IMG/VR virus record: IMGVR_UViG_3300025904_000013
Coordinates: 1 to 22,730 of that record
DNA length: 22,730 nt
Direction: 5' to 3' (one strand)
Origin: a virus
In this document: one piece after another, positions 15,080 to 22,157 of the stretch
How positions within the stretch are numbered: the stretch's first letter is position 1
Layout of the letters: every line of letters starts with the position of its first letter
Notes under the pieces: generated by a model
The model's database searches: none
What the model saw: the letters and a program-made list of their open reading frames with translations, nothing else
Told to the model about the DNA's origin: nothing
Position numbers and translations under genes: made by a program

Positions 15080-15486
15080 CACGAGACCCCGAAGTGCTGC
15101 TGCAGCGCTTCCTTCGACGGGTAGGCCTGCGCCTCCTCCGGGGTGAGGCCGCCGCCGCCCTGCTCGGCCGGCGTGCTGGCCCACGCGTCCCAGTCGGCGC
15201 GGGACGCCGACTTCGCAGGCATCGGGCCCGGGCCGTCCGGGTCGTCGTCGGAGTCGTCGGCGTCGCCACTGTCGTCCACATCGGCCGGCGGGTTGTCGAC
15301 GTACGCCGGGTCGACGAACCCGGCGGTCGGCTTCCCTTCGGCGACCATGCCGCGCTCGAGCAGCACGGCGACGTGCTCCTCGTCCGCCCCTTCGGGGACG
15401 GCTGCGCCCTTGTCGACGCGGCGGAACGACTGGCCGACCTTCACCATCGTGCCGTCGTACTGCGACACCAGCTGCTTGTTCGCCAT
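15079..15486 (-). CDS. Small acidic head-region protein of unknown function (135 aa)
   Basis: ATG at 15486 lies two bases after the major capsid stop; the longer upstream reading of this frame is capsid-gene shadow. Residues 1-55 are a compact segment with KQLVSQYDGTMVKVGQSFRR and AVPEGADEEHVAVLLERGMV, similar to small proteins found next to capsid genes in actinophages. The middle is an extremely acidic linker (DDSGDADDSDDDPDGPGP). The C-terminus is a short helix-extension-helix-like segment (LTPEEAQAYPSKEALQQHFG), reminiscent of SAP/HeH motifs. A minor head or DNA-associated role is possible but unproven. Confidence 0.75.
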   Translation of the reverse strand: MANKQLVSQYDGTMVKVGQSFRRVDKGAAVPEGADEEHVAVLLERGMVAEGKPTAGFVDPAYVDNPPADVDDSGDADDSDDDPDGPGPMPAKSASRADWDAWASTPAEQGGGGLTPEEAQAYPSKEALQQHFGVS

Positions 15487-15488
15487 GA

Positions 15489-16421
15489 TCAGGCTCCCTG
15501 GATGATGCGTGCGGCGTTGGGCTCCTGGACCATCGGCGCGCGGACGATGCGGGCCTGGACGACGACGCCATCGACGTCCTCTTCGCGGTACTTCTTGACC
15601 TCGACGCCCGACGCGACGTCGGACGGGTCGCCCTGGTAGCCGCCGCCGAGACGCTCGTACGCCATCGATCCGAGCATCGTGGAGTCGAGCGCGATCGCCG
15701 TCACGCCCGAGGGCATGTTGGTCGTCTTGACCCACGTCTGCCCGGCGATCTGGATCGAGTTGATGTCGCGGGTCGCGGCGTTGCCCGCCGCCTCGCGGGG
15801 CAGGATGCCCTGCTTGACCGCCGAGGAGACGGCGAAAGCGAACTTCGTCGGCGTGGTGGCGACCGTGTCGACGTTGTAGCCCTGGTTCTCCTCCATCACC
15901 GACGCGTCGGCGAGCAGGATGTCCTGCAGCGGGTCGGCGCTGGTGGTGCCGTCCCAGGTGGCGTGCGCCGTGATCGTCTTGACCACCGCCGACGCGATCG
16001 CGGCCAGCGCGAGAGCGTCGTTCTGGAACGTCAGCCGGTTGGCGATCTTCCGGAGCTCGCGGAGCACCTTGTCGATGTTGTTGTGCGCCACGTCCTCGTC
16101 ACTGATGATCGTCTTGAGACCGGTCTTGTCCGGCCGGACGGTGGCCAGGCTCGGCGCGGCGCCCTGGGCGAGCGGGTACTGCGACAGCGGCCGCACGACC
16201 GACCCTGACAGAGCGGTCATGATGGCCTCGGACACCTCGTAGATGCCGAAGCCGGTCCCGGTCAGGTCGACCCGGCCGGACAGCAGACGCCACCCGATGA
16301 GGTTCTGCATCACCAGCGTGCGGAGCAGTCGGTAGATGCGGCGCGGGTCGTTGCGCAGCCAGTCGACCGTGATGGCCGTCCCGCTGACGGTGGGGATCGG
16401 CAGGTCGTAGTTGTCGGCCAT
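15489..16421 (-). CDS. Major capsid protein, HK97-fold type (310 aa)
   Basis: ATG at 16421 follows the decoration protein stop by one base. The size and gene order (protease/scaffold, decoration, capsid, connectors) are canonical. Visible HK97-like elements are an N-terminal arm (MADNYDLPIPTVSGTAITVD), a spine-helix-type region (IISDEDVAHNNIDKVLRELR with K-I-A-N-R-L), the phrase LQDILLADASVMEENQGYNV, a P-domain-like strand set with QIAGQTWVKTTNMPSGVTAI, and a C-terminal EVKKYREEDVDGVVVQARIV strand pair. There is no long N-terminal delta domain, in line with scaffolding being supplied by the protease gene. About 415 copies are needed for a T=7 head; the T number cannot be read from sequence. 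Confidence 0.88.
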   Translation of the reverse strand: MADNYDLPIPTVSGTAITVDWLRNDPRRIYRLLRTLVMQNLIGWRLLSGRVDLTGTGFGIYEVSEAIMTALSGSVVRPLSQYPLAQGAAPSLATVRPDKTGLKTIISDEDVAHNNIDKVLRELRKIANRLTFQNDALALAAIASAVVKTITAHATWDGTTSADPLQDILLADASVMEENQGYNVDTVATTPTKFAFAVSSAVKQGILPREAAGNAATRDINSIQIAGQTWVKTTNMPSGVTAIALDSTMLGSMAYERLGGGYQGDPSDVASGVEVKKYREEDVDGVVVQARIVRAPMVQEPNAARIIQGA

Positions 16422-16422
16422 G

Positions 16423-16788
16423 TCAGACTCCGAACAGCGAGTAGGAAACGGACTGGCCGTTGCTGGCGGCCGTCATCGCCTTCGCGATGAGCGACGCGAC
16501 GGCGTCGGTGCCGGAGACCCAGGTGCGGATCTGGCCGGACGCCGCGGCGCACAGCGGGTCACCGACGGCGATCGAGCCCGACGCGGTTCCGCGGTGCTTG
16601 CCCGGCCCCCAGACGGTGATCTTGTCGCCGGACACGCCGTCCTGGCCCGCGACACCGGCGACGGAGGTCGACGCGGCGCCGGCCGCAGCGCCGGCCCAGG
16701 TGACCAGCTGACCGCCGGTCACCGTGCCGGACAGCGTGAGGGTGAACGGCTCGTCGGAGTCGAAGTAGATCGGCAGGTAGTCGCTCAT
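16423..16788 (-). CDS. Capsid decoration / DUF2190-like cement protein (121 aa)
   Basis: I placed the start at ATG 16788, which overlaps the protease stop as ATGA. The protein is almost all beta: SDYLPIYFDSDEPFTLTLSG, TGGQLVTWAGAAAGAA, DKITVWGPGKHRGTASGSIA, then GDPLCAAASGQIRTWVSGTD and an amphipathic end (SLIAKAMTAASNGQSVSYSL). The sequence 'G.i..Gd.l.a..sG....w..g' is characteristic of DUF2190-type and related capsid decoration proteins that bind three-fold or quasi-three-fold axes. The location just before the major capsid gene matches the lambda D-E order. Confidence 0.85.
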   Translation of the reverse strand: MSDYLPIYFDSDEPFTLTLSGTVTGGQLVTWAGAAAGAASTSVAGVAGQDGVSGDKITVWGPGKHRGTASGSIAVGDPLCAAASGQIRTWVSGTDAVASLIAKAMTAASNGQSVSYSLFGV

Positions 16789-17300
16789 CGGACCAACGCC
16801 TCCTTGCTGACGCCGGCGCGCTGTGCGAGCGCGTCGGCCTGGTCGTCGGTGAACACGGCGTCGCCTGCGCTGCCGTCGTGGCCGGCGACGCCAGTCGTCG
16901 GGCCGACCGGGAACAGCGGCTCGCCGTCGGTGAGGGTGGCGATGGCCGCGCGGGTGCCCTCGGCGTCGGCGTCCCACTGGGCGACCCAGTGGGCCCGGCG
17001 CGCCGGGGAGATGTGCCCCGAGTTGATCGCGGCGTTGATGGTGTCGTCGCGGTCCTGCCGAAGCTGGACTGCGCGGGCCTCCTGGCCGTCGCGGGCCGCG
17101 AGGCGCAGCTCGTCGAGCACGGCCTGCGAGACGACGACGCTCCCCTCGGGGATGGCCGCGGCGGGCGGGTCGGCGGCAGGCGGGTCCGCGCGCTCGGCGA
17201 GGGCCTCGGTCTGGGCGGCCACGATGGCCGACTCGTCGGCGTCGTTGGGGAGGCCGAGCTGCTGCCGCATGGTGGTGAGCTGCTCGTCGGTGAAAGCCAC
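16785..17300 (-). CDS. Putative free scaffolding protein from internal start (171 aa)
   Basis: An in-frame GTG at 17300 (Val283 of the protease fusion) is preceded, at seven bases, by GAGAGGAG (17308-17315). It coincides with the start of the scaffold domain: (M)AFTDEQLTTMRQQLGLPNDA resembles the first residues of stand-alone scaffold proteins. The product would contain an N-terminal helix, an ADPPAADPPAA linker, a helical segment (VVVSQAVLDELRLAARDGQE) and the ISPARRAHW region. Overlapping in-frame protease/scaffold pairs are known in lambda (C/Nu3) and Mu (I/Z). Use of this start is an inference from SD strength, spacing and domain boundary. Confidence 0.5.
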   Translation of the reverse strand: MAFTDEQLTTMRQQLGLPNDADESAIVAAQTEALAERADPPAADPPAAAIPEGSVVVSQAVLDELRLAARDGQEARAVQLRQDRDDTINAAINSGHISPARRAHWVAQWDADAEGTRAAIATLTDGEPLFPVGPTTGVAGHDGSAGDAVFTDDQADALAQRAGVSKEALVR

Positions 17301-18146
17301 GGCAGCGCTCCTCTCGTGCGTGATGGACCCGTCCGCGTCTGCGGCGGGGGCTTGGGGACGGCCGGCCGCGAGGGCGGCGGGCGCGTGGGCGAACATCGAC
17401 AGGTCGAACCGGGCAGCGGCCCGGGCCGCCAGCGCGGTCGCGGAGTCCTGGCCGGCCATCGCCTCGACGAGTGCCTCGAGCTCGGCGTCGACGTCGTCGG
17501 CGTTGACCGGATCCGGGGTCGTCTCGAGGCCGACCTTGTCGGCGAGCTTCGCGGCGACGGTCTCCTCGGCGGTGTACCAGGTCTCGGCACGCATCACGGC
17601 GCGCCACTCGGCCGCGGTCCCGCCGGCCTTGAGCGCGTACAGGCTCGCGACGCTGTCGGACAGCTTGTCGAGCACGACCGCTTCGGCGCGCAGCTCGTCA
17701 GCGGAGCCGAGGGCGATGTTCCACGCGTCGTGCACCATCATCATCGAGCCTGGCGCCATCGTGACGACGTCGCCGGCGGTCGAGATGTAGGACGCTGCGG
17801 AGGCGGCGAGCCCGAACACGGTGACATGGATGCTGGCCGAGTGCGCGCGGAGCAGGTTCGCGATCGCCACGCCCTCGGTCGCTTCGCCGCCGGGCGAGTT
17901 CACGCGCACGTACAGCGTGTCGACGTCGCCGGCCTGCTTGAGCGCCCGGTCGACGTCGCGGGCCGAGATGCCCCACCAGCCGCCCCAGGAGTCGATGACG
18001 TCGAAGATGTCGAGCGTCGCCGACGTGCTGGTGGACCCGTCGGTGCCGGTGGTGGCGGCGTTGCGGCGAACGGTGACCGGCCGCGACACCTCAGCGCACG
18101 GCTCGACGCTGCCGCGGAACCGGTAGCGCGGCTGGATGTCAGGCAC
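16785..18146 (-). CDS. ClpP-type prohead protease with C-terminal scaffold domain (453 aa)
   Basis: I chose GTG at 18146, with GGAGG five bases upstream, overlapping the portal stop by eight bases; upstream residues in this frame are Arg-rich shadow. Residues about 45-215 are a ClpP/S14 protease: YVRVNSPGGEATEGVAIAN (79-97), the serine motif GLAASAAS with Ser116, and MMMVHDAW with His139, 23 residues later. The third catalytic position aligns to Glu188 (AETWYTAEE) instead of Asp. After a helical and Ala/Pro-rich linker, residues 283-453 form a separate domain (FTDEQLTTMRQQLGLPNDAD, then INSGHISPARRAHWVAQWDA) like Mu I-type scaffolds. The enzyme should cleave the scaffold, and possibly itself, during head maturation. 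An internal start may also give free scaffold. Confidence 0.9.
   Translation of the reverse strand: MPDIQPRYRFRGSVEPCAEVSRPVTVRRNAATTGTDGSTSTSATLDIFDVIDSWGGWWGISARDVDRALKQAGDVDTLYVRVNSPGGEATEGVAIANLLRAHSASIHVTVFGLAASAASYISTAGDVVTMAPGSMMMVHDAWNIALGSADELRAEAVVLDKLSDSVASLYALKAGGTAAEWRAVMRAETWYTAEETVAAKLADKVGLETTPDPVNADDVDAELEALVEAMAGQDSATALAARAAARFDLSMFAHAPAALAAGRPQAPAADADGSITHERSAAVAFTDEQLTTMRQQLGLPNDADESAIVAAQTEALAERADPPAADPPAAAIPEGSVVVSQAVLDELRLAARDGQEARAVQLRQDRDDTINAAINSGHISPARRAHWVAQWDADAEGTRAAIATLTDGEPLFPVGPTTGVAGHDGSAGDAVFTDDQADALAQRAGVSKEALVR
17308..17315 (-). promoter_or_regulatory. Internal ribosome binding site for the scaffold ORF
   Basis: The minus-strand GAGAGGAG lies inside the protease/scaffold gene, seven bases before an in-frame GTG at the domain boundary. 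It is as strong as SD sequences used by genuine genes nearby. Confidence 0.5.
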
Positions 18147-19446
18147 TCGAGCCTCCGTCCGTCGGCGCACCGTCGGCCGGCACGGCCTGGTAGATCGGGT
18201 CCTTCGGGTCCTCGGCCGGGACTCCCCAGCGCTCACGGATCCACGCCCGGGCCGGCTGATCCGCTCGCAACCCGCCGTACTCCATGAGCCAGTTGAGGTC
18301 CTGGGCGGTGAGTTGCACGTCGGCGCCGACGTCCTGCACGACGATCCGCGGCGCTGGCTCGTTCTCGCCCCAGTTCGCGTCGACCAGCGGGACGACGATC
18401 TGGGCGGTGGCGGTATCGGCGATGAACTCTGCGTCGGCCTGCTGCGCCATCACCATCAGGTCCATCACGGTCTCGCCGAGGGACCGGTTACCCCGCTCGG
18501 CGACCGCCATGTCCAGGATCGACGTGAGGGTGGCGCGGGTCATGGCGCGGTCGAGGTAACTGACGAACGCGAGCGCGTCCGGGACCGTCCCGGTCATGCC
18601 GGCGATGACGAGCCGGTACCCGGCAGGCGGCCGGACGTGTGAGAACTCGCCCGCCTTGATCCGCGACAGGACCCGCTCGGCCTCGGCCTCCTGCTGCGGC
18701 GTGACGCTGGCGCCGGGCAGCGGCTCGAACGTCGGCACCCCCATGCCGAAGCGGCGGATGCTGGTCGCGTGGACCCGCAGCAGCTGGTCCTTGATCAGCC
18801 ACGGCCCGTACGCGGGCCGGATCAGCGACTGGCCGAAGTAGTTCGAGCCCTCCCGCTCCCGGACGTAGTAGACGAGCCGGTGATCTGCGGTGGTGATCTT
18901 CGGGACCTGCTGGCCCGACACGCCCGAGCTGAACAGCGCGCCGCCCTGCTCGACGGAGGCGAGCGTGCCGTCCCGGTTCAGGTGCAGCGTGCTGATCGTC
19001 TGCGGCATGCGCTCCTGCACGACGCGCAGGCGCCACATCCCGTCGGCCGGCTCCCACGCCTGCTCGAAGAACATGTGCCCGTACACCCGGTACAGGCCGG
19101 TCAGGCGCAGATGCTCACCCCAGGTGAATCCGCGCCGGCGTGCGCCCGTCGGCTCTTCCTCGGCGCCGGCGATGGGCAGGCCGAGATCGTCGGCGATACG
19201 CGCCGCCACCTCGTCCCGTACGCCGGCCGGATCGAGCGCCCAGTTGGCCCGCGCGATCGCCTGCCCGTACGCCGCGAGGATCGCGGTGAGCTGCGGGTCA
19301 TGCCTCATCCGCCCGAACGTCTGCACCGATTGCGGGTGCACCAGCTGCGGCGTGTTCTCCAGGAGGTAGTCGACGATCGCGCCGTACGAGTCAGCGCCGA
19401 AGTCGTCGACGTAGCCGCGCAGTTCGGTGGGGATGCTCGAGGTCAC
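18139..19446 (-). CDS. Portal protein (435 aa, DUF935/Mu gp29-like)
   Basis: The GTG start at 19446 follows the TerL stop by 18 bases and has AGAGGGGG upstream. The N-terminal region (RMRHDPQLTAILAAYGQAIA followed by R-A-N-W-A-L-D) and GFTWGEHLRLTGLYRVYGHM precede VYYVREREGSNYFGQSLIRP with A-Y-G-P-W, and IKDQLLRVHATSIRRFGMGV, a set typical of DUF935-like portals. The stem and crown region is helical (VSYLDRAMTRATLTSILDMA). The C-terminal part (LTAQDLNWLMEYGGLRADQP and IRERWGVPAEDP) is also common in this family. Twelve copies would form the DNA channel at one capsid vertex. The gene lies directly between terL and the protease, as expected. Family naming is from pattern; function is well supported. 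Confidence 0.88.
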   Translation of the reverse strand: MTSSIPTELRGYVDDFGADSYGAIVDYLLENTPQLVHPQSVQTFGRMRHDPQLTAILAAYGQAIARANWALDPAGVRDEVAARIADDLGLPIAGAEEEPTGARRRGFTWGEHLRLTGLYRVYGHMFFEQAWEPADGMWRLRVVQERMPQTISTLHLNRDGTLASVEQGGALFSSGVSGQQVPKITTADHRLVYYVREREGSNYFGQSLIRPAYGPWLIKDQLLRVHATSIRRFGMGVPTFEPLPGASVTPQQEAEAERVLSRIKAGEFSHVRPPAGYRLVIAGMTGTVPDALAFVSYLDRAMTRATLTSILDMAVAERGNRSLGETVMDLMVMAQQADAEFIADTATAQIVVPLVDANWGENEPAPRIVVQDVGADVQLTAQDLNWLMEYGGLRADQPARAWIRERWGVPAEDPKDPIYQAVPADGAPTDGGSSA

Positions 19447-19464
19447 CGTGCACCCCCTCTCGGG

Positions 19465-20976
19465 TCACCAGTTGGCGGTCATCAGGTCGACGTAGCCCGG
19501 CTCAGGCCGGGCGGCTTCGAGTGCTGCGGCTTCCTGCTCGGCGGTCTCGCCGGGCAGCCAGTGGGCGATCGCGACGCGGCCGGCGTACGCGCCGACGTCG
19601 ACCTGGTCGTCGTGGGCGGTGTTCGGGAAGTCGGCGTGCTCGTCGAGCCACTCGTCCAGCCACGCCGCGTTGCGGGGCAGCCACACGCGGTGTTGCCGCA
19701 CCAGCCCGGCGTACGGGAGCGCGCGGGTCAGCTTGTCCGCGTCGGCGTCGAGCTCGGCGACGGGGACGCCGGCCCGACCGAGCGCGTACACGAGCGTGGT
19801 GCCGAACATCCGCGACTCGATGTGCGTCACGTCGTACCGGCCCAGCCAGCGTTGCCGTAGCGGCGCGAGGAACGCCGCGTGGTCGATCTCCGGCACGCGG
19901 GCCCGGCGCCGATCGAGGACCACCAGGTCACCAGCGAGGGTGATGCCCCACGCCGCGGCGACCGTGTAGTCCGCGCTCGTCTTCGTCGACGTCGCCAAGT
20001 CCAGCGTGATGAACCGGGCGCAGGTGTCGAGGTCGAAGTGCTGGTCGTCGAGCCGGAGCCGGGTGCGGCCTTCGTGCTCGCCGAGGTCCCAGTATCGCCA
20101 GTCGCCGCGCTTGAAGATGCCACCCTCGGCCGCGGTCGGGTGCTGCTGGTACAGCGACGACCACACGTACCCCGAGACGGTCTTCTGCTTGGCCAAGAAG
20201 TAGCCGGGCGGGTGTAGATCCGGGTTCGCCGACTCGAGCTCGACCCCTTCGGGCCGGCCGAGCGGGTCGCCTTCGCCTTCGCTGACCGCAGGCACGTACA
20301 GCGTGCGCCACTGCCCTGGTTCCTTCTTGACCAGCTGCCCGGACAGGTCGTCGACGTGCCACCTGGTCGCCATGACGATCGTCGCCCGGGCGCGGGTGCC
20401 GGCGTCGTTCTCCCAGAACTCCCACAGCCGCTTGCGAACCGTCTCCGACTCGGCGTCCGCGCGGGACGTGATCGGGTCGTCGATGATCAGCAGGTCCGTC
20501 GGTTGCCCGACGGTGCCGGACGTCCAGCCGGTGCAGAACAGCGACCCGCCGGCGCTGGTCTCCCACCGCTTCGCCGAGTTGGAGTCGCGCCGCAGCGTGA
20601 TCCCGAGCTCGGGGTGCTCGGCGATGTCCTGCCGGATGAGGCGGCCCCACCGTTCGGCGAGCGGCAGGTTCGCCGAGACGAGCACGATCCGCAGCGTCGG
20701 CTCAGCCTTGAGCGCGTACAGCGGGAACCGGCGCGACACCCGCTGCGACTTCCCGACCTGGGGGCTGGTGCCGAGGATCAGCTTCTTCGTGCGGCCGTCG
20801 AGGACGTCGACGAGCGCCTGGTCGATGACGTCGAGCGTCGGCGTCTGCCTGGTGGACGGGTCGAGCGCCTTGGCCATCGCGCCGGGTGTTGGCCAGAGGC
20901 GTTGGCCGCGGGCGAGAGGCGGGTTGACGTCGAACTCGCGCGCCGCGTACTCGGCCCAGTCGAGCGAGCTGCTCAT
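19465..20976 (-). CDS. terL: Terminase large subunit (503 aa)
   Basis: ATG at 20976 has GGAGG five bases upstream. The N-terminal ATPase shows Walker A GTSPQVGKS (69-77), Walker B LLIIDD (162-167) and a motif III-like MATRWHVDDL (202-211). The C-terminal RNase H-like nuclease has candidate metal-binding residues Asp326 in FITLDLATS, Glu387 in THIESRMFG and Asp456/Asp457 in TAHDDQVDVGAY. All expected motor and nuclease motifs are therefore present and the length is normal for the family. The protein packages DNA through the portal encoded next and cuts concatemers. A 7-bp inverted repeat upstream overlaps its SD and might tune translation. Confidence 0.95.
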   Translation of the reverse strand: MSSSLDWAEYAAREFDVNPPLARGQRLWPTPGAMAKALDPSTRQTPTLDVIDQALVDVLDGRTKKLILGTSPQVGKSQRVSRRFPLYALKAEPTLRIVLVSANLPLAERWGRLIRQDIAEHPELGITLRRDSNSAKRWETSAGGSLFCTGWTSGTVGQPTDLLIIDDPITSRADAESETVRKRLWEFWENDAGTRARATIVMATRWHVDDLSGQLVKKEPGQWRTLYVPAVSEGEGDPLGRPEGVELESANPDLHPPGYFLAKQKTVSGYVWSSLYQQHPTAAEGGIFKRGDWRYWDLGEHEGRTRLRLDDQHFDLDTCARFITLDLATSTKTSADYTVAAAWGITLAGDLVVLDRRRARVPEIDHAAFLAPLRQRWLGRYDVTHIESRMFGTTLVYALGRAGVPVAELDADADKLTRALPYAGLVRQHRVWLPRNAAWLDEWLDEHADFPNTAHDDQVDVGAYAGRVAIAHWLPGETAEQEAAALEAARPEPGYVDLMTANW

Positions 20977-20983
20977 CCGAGCC

Positions 20984-21017
20984 TCCGAGAAGTCGATTCA
21001 GGGGTCGGCGTCTCGGA
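20984..21017 (-). promoter_or_regulatory. Inverted repeat overlapping the terL ribosome binding site
   Basis: TCCGAGA (20984-20990) and TCTCGGA (21011-21017) are perfect 7-base arms with a 20-base loop in the 68-base gap before terL. In the mRNA the 3' arm includes part of the SD GGAGG (20982-20986), so folding would partly hide it. The function is inferred; the rest of the gap holds nothing else I can identify. Confidence 0.35.
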
Positions 21018-21044
21018 TGGACCTATGAGCGTGCGTACAACCGC

Positions 21045-21722
21045 TCAGCCGGCCAGCGCCCGCAGGTGCCTCGGCACGACCACGCCCGCCTTGCTCGCCT
21101 GCTCCGGCGTCAGCTCGAGGTCACCGAGGATCTTCCGGATCACCTCGGCCACCAGCGCGCCCTGCTGCTCCGCGATGCGGACGCGGCGCTCCTCGATCCC
21201 AGCCTTGATCGCTTCGGAACAGATCCGCACCAGCCGGTCGTGCCACTGCCCGAGCAGATCGACCCAGACCGACGCCTCACGCTTGCCGGAGGCCGTCGAG
21301 TGCTGGGTCAGCGCCGCGTCGTCGGCTGCAGACTGCTCGCGCTCATCCGCGAGAGGCTCGACACCGACGCCGGCGACCTTGTCTCGCAGCCACCCGACGT
21401 ACCCGGCGGTCCACTTCACCGCATCCAGCAGCGCTTCGGTGGGGGTGGTGTCGATCGGGGCGCCGAACCGGCGAAGCGCGGCCTCGGCACGCTGCTCCGT
21501 GACCCGCTCAGCTGCGGCGGCCATCACCTGCGGGGCGCCAGCCCCGTGCATGTGGCACTTGTCGCTCCCCCGTGTCGCCCACCGAAGACACGGTCTCGGT
21601 CGTTCGAGCGGCGTGCGGGCCTGACCGGGGACGTACGAGTCACGGTCGGTGATGACGTGCCCGGCGCAGGTGGCGCGGCCGTCCTTCTCGTGCGCGTGGC
21701 CGCACTGCTGGCAGGCGGTCAC
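21045..21722 (-). CDS. Putative terminase small subunit with Cys/His clusters (225 aa)
   Basis: The GTG start at 21722 follows the previous stop by ten bases; the SD is weak. Two potential metal sites lie at the N-terminus: MTACQQCGHAH with a later ATCAGH (Cys4, Cys7, His9/11, Cys19, His22), and CLRWATRGSDKCHMHGAG (Cys45, Cys56, His57/59). The second resembles the Cys/His motif at the start of many actinophage small terminases. The rest is helical: TEQRAEAALRRFGAPIDTTP with T-E-A-L-L-D-A-V, WVDLLGQWHDRLVRICSEAI, and QQGALVAEVIRKILGDLELT, suitable for DNA binding and oligomerisation. The gene is directly upstream of terL, the usual place. The alternative is a zinc-finger DNA-binding protein unrelated to packaging. 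Confidence 0.78.
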   Translation of the reverse strand: MTACQQCGHAHEKDGRATCAGHVITDRDSYVPGQARTPLERPRPCLRWATRGSDKCHMHGAGAPQVMAAAAERVTEQRAEAALRRFGAPIDTTPTEALLDAVKWTAGYVGWLRDKVAGVGVEPLADEREQSAADDAALTQHSTASGKREASVWVDLLGQWHDRLVRICSEAIKAGIEERRVRIAEQQGALVAEVIRKILGDLELTPEQASKAGVVVPRHLRALAG

Positions 21723-21732
21723 GTCGCGTTCG

Positions 21733-22032
21733 TCAGGCGGCGGGCGGCGCGGTGACGACGCACGAGAGCGAGATGCTCAGCGAGTTGGTGCCCGCCTCGC
21801 CCTCGGGGACCGCGTGGCCGCTCAGGGTGGCGCTGACGTTCCCGTCGCCCAGGTTGCCGTGCTTCACGATGTCGACCGCGACCTCGATGGCCTCGTCGAC
21901 GAGGCCGGACGCGAGCTGCGTCAGCATGTAGTCGTTGCCGGCGAGGCCGGCCGCGTAGGTCTCCTTGGCCTTCACGGCGGCGGCCTCGAAGTCGGCGGCG
22001 GGCGTGGCCGGTACGGCGAAGCTGAACGACAT
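21733..22032 (-). CDS. Small protein of unknown function, first gene of the structural operon (99 aa)
   Basis: I chose ATG at 22032, with GAGGGG six bases upstream; the longer frame reading upstream would cross the leader hairpin. The sequence starts MSFSFAVPATPAADFEAAAV, continues with helices (AKETYAAGLAGNDYMLTQLA and VDEAIEVAVDIVKHGN), then a beta-like C-terminus with NVSATLSGHAVPEGEAGTNS and LSISLSCVVTAPPAA. I do not recognise the family. Being the first gene behind the candidate promoter and directly before the putative small terminase, it may be a packaging-associated or regulatory protein. Confidence 0.75.
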   Translation of the reverse strand: MSFSFAVPATPAADFEAAAVKAKETYAAGLAGNDYMLTQLASGLVDEAIEVAVDIVKHGNLGDGNVSATLSGHAVPEGEAGTNSLSISLSCVVTAPPAA

Positions 22033-22066
22033 AGCGATCCCCTCGTACGGAAGCCGGGAATGACGA

Positions 22067-22094
22067 AGCCCCGGCCGTTTAGCGGCTCGGGGCT
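22067..22094 (-). promoter_or_regulatory. Strong leader hairpin
   Basis: AGCCCCG-GCCG and CGGC-T-CGGGGCT form an 11-bp stem with one bulged T and a 5-base loop. On the minus strand it is followed by CTTCGTCATTCC, too weak a T tract for a confident intrinsic terminator. It could be an attenuator, a partial terminator for the two genes upstream, or an mRNA-stabilising 5' structure. Confidence 0.55.
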
Positions 22095-22120
22095 GATCTT
22101 GGGCGCACTGCGCCACGCCC

Positions 22121-22150
22121 ATAATGGGTGAACAACTCGAAGAATGTCAA
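22121..22150 (-). promoter_or_regulatory. Sigma70-like promoter candidate for the late operon
   Basis: On the minus strand a perfect -35 TTGACA (22145-22150) is separated by 18 bases from CATTAT (22121-22126, four of six consensus positions). It starts eight bases after the preceding gene's stop and points at the structural genes, with a predicted start near 22114. Confidence 0.55.
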
Positions 22151-22157
22151 AGGCCCG

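Larger units (their letters stand above)
22033..22157 (-). promoter_or_regulatory. Operon leader region
   Basis: This 125-base gap is the only sizeable non-coding stretch in the window. It contains a promoter-like pair at 22121-22150, a small palindrome at 22102-22114 near the predicted transcript start, a strong hairpin at 22067-22094, and the SD of the 99-aa gene. Its right part is visibly richer in A and T than the surrounding genes. Confidence 0.55.

Noticed and set aside
18147-18236. Upstream extension of the protease gene
   Set aside because: The extra residues are Arg/Thr-rich portal-gene shadow; GTG at 18146 has a proper SD and the usual short overlap.
16411-18287. Several long plus-strand frames opposite the protease and decoration genes
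   Set aside because: They have low-complexity Ala/Ser/Arg/Gly composition, no SD, and lie opposite genes with clear catalytic motifs.
22067-22094. Intrinsic terminator for the two rightmost genes
   Set aside because: The stem is strong, but the following sequence has no real T run on the minus strand and the hairpin lies downstream of the promoter candidate, so a terminator label is not justified.
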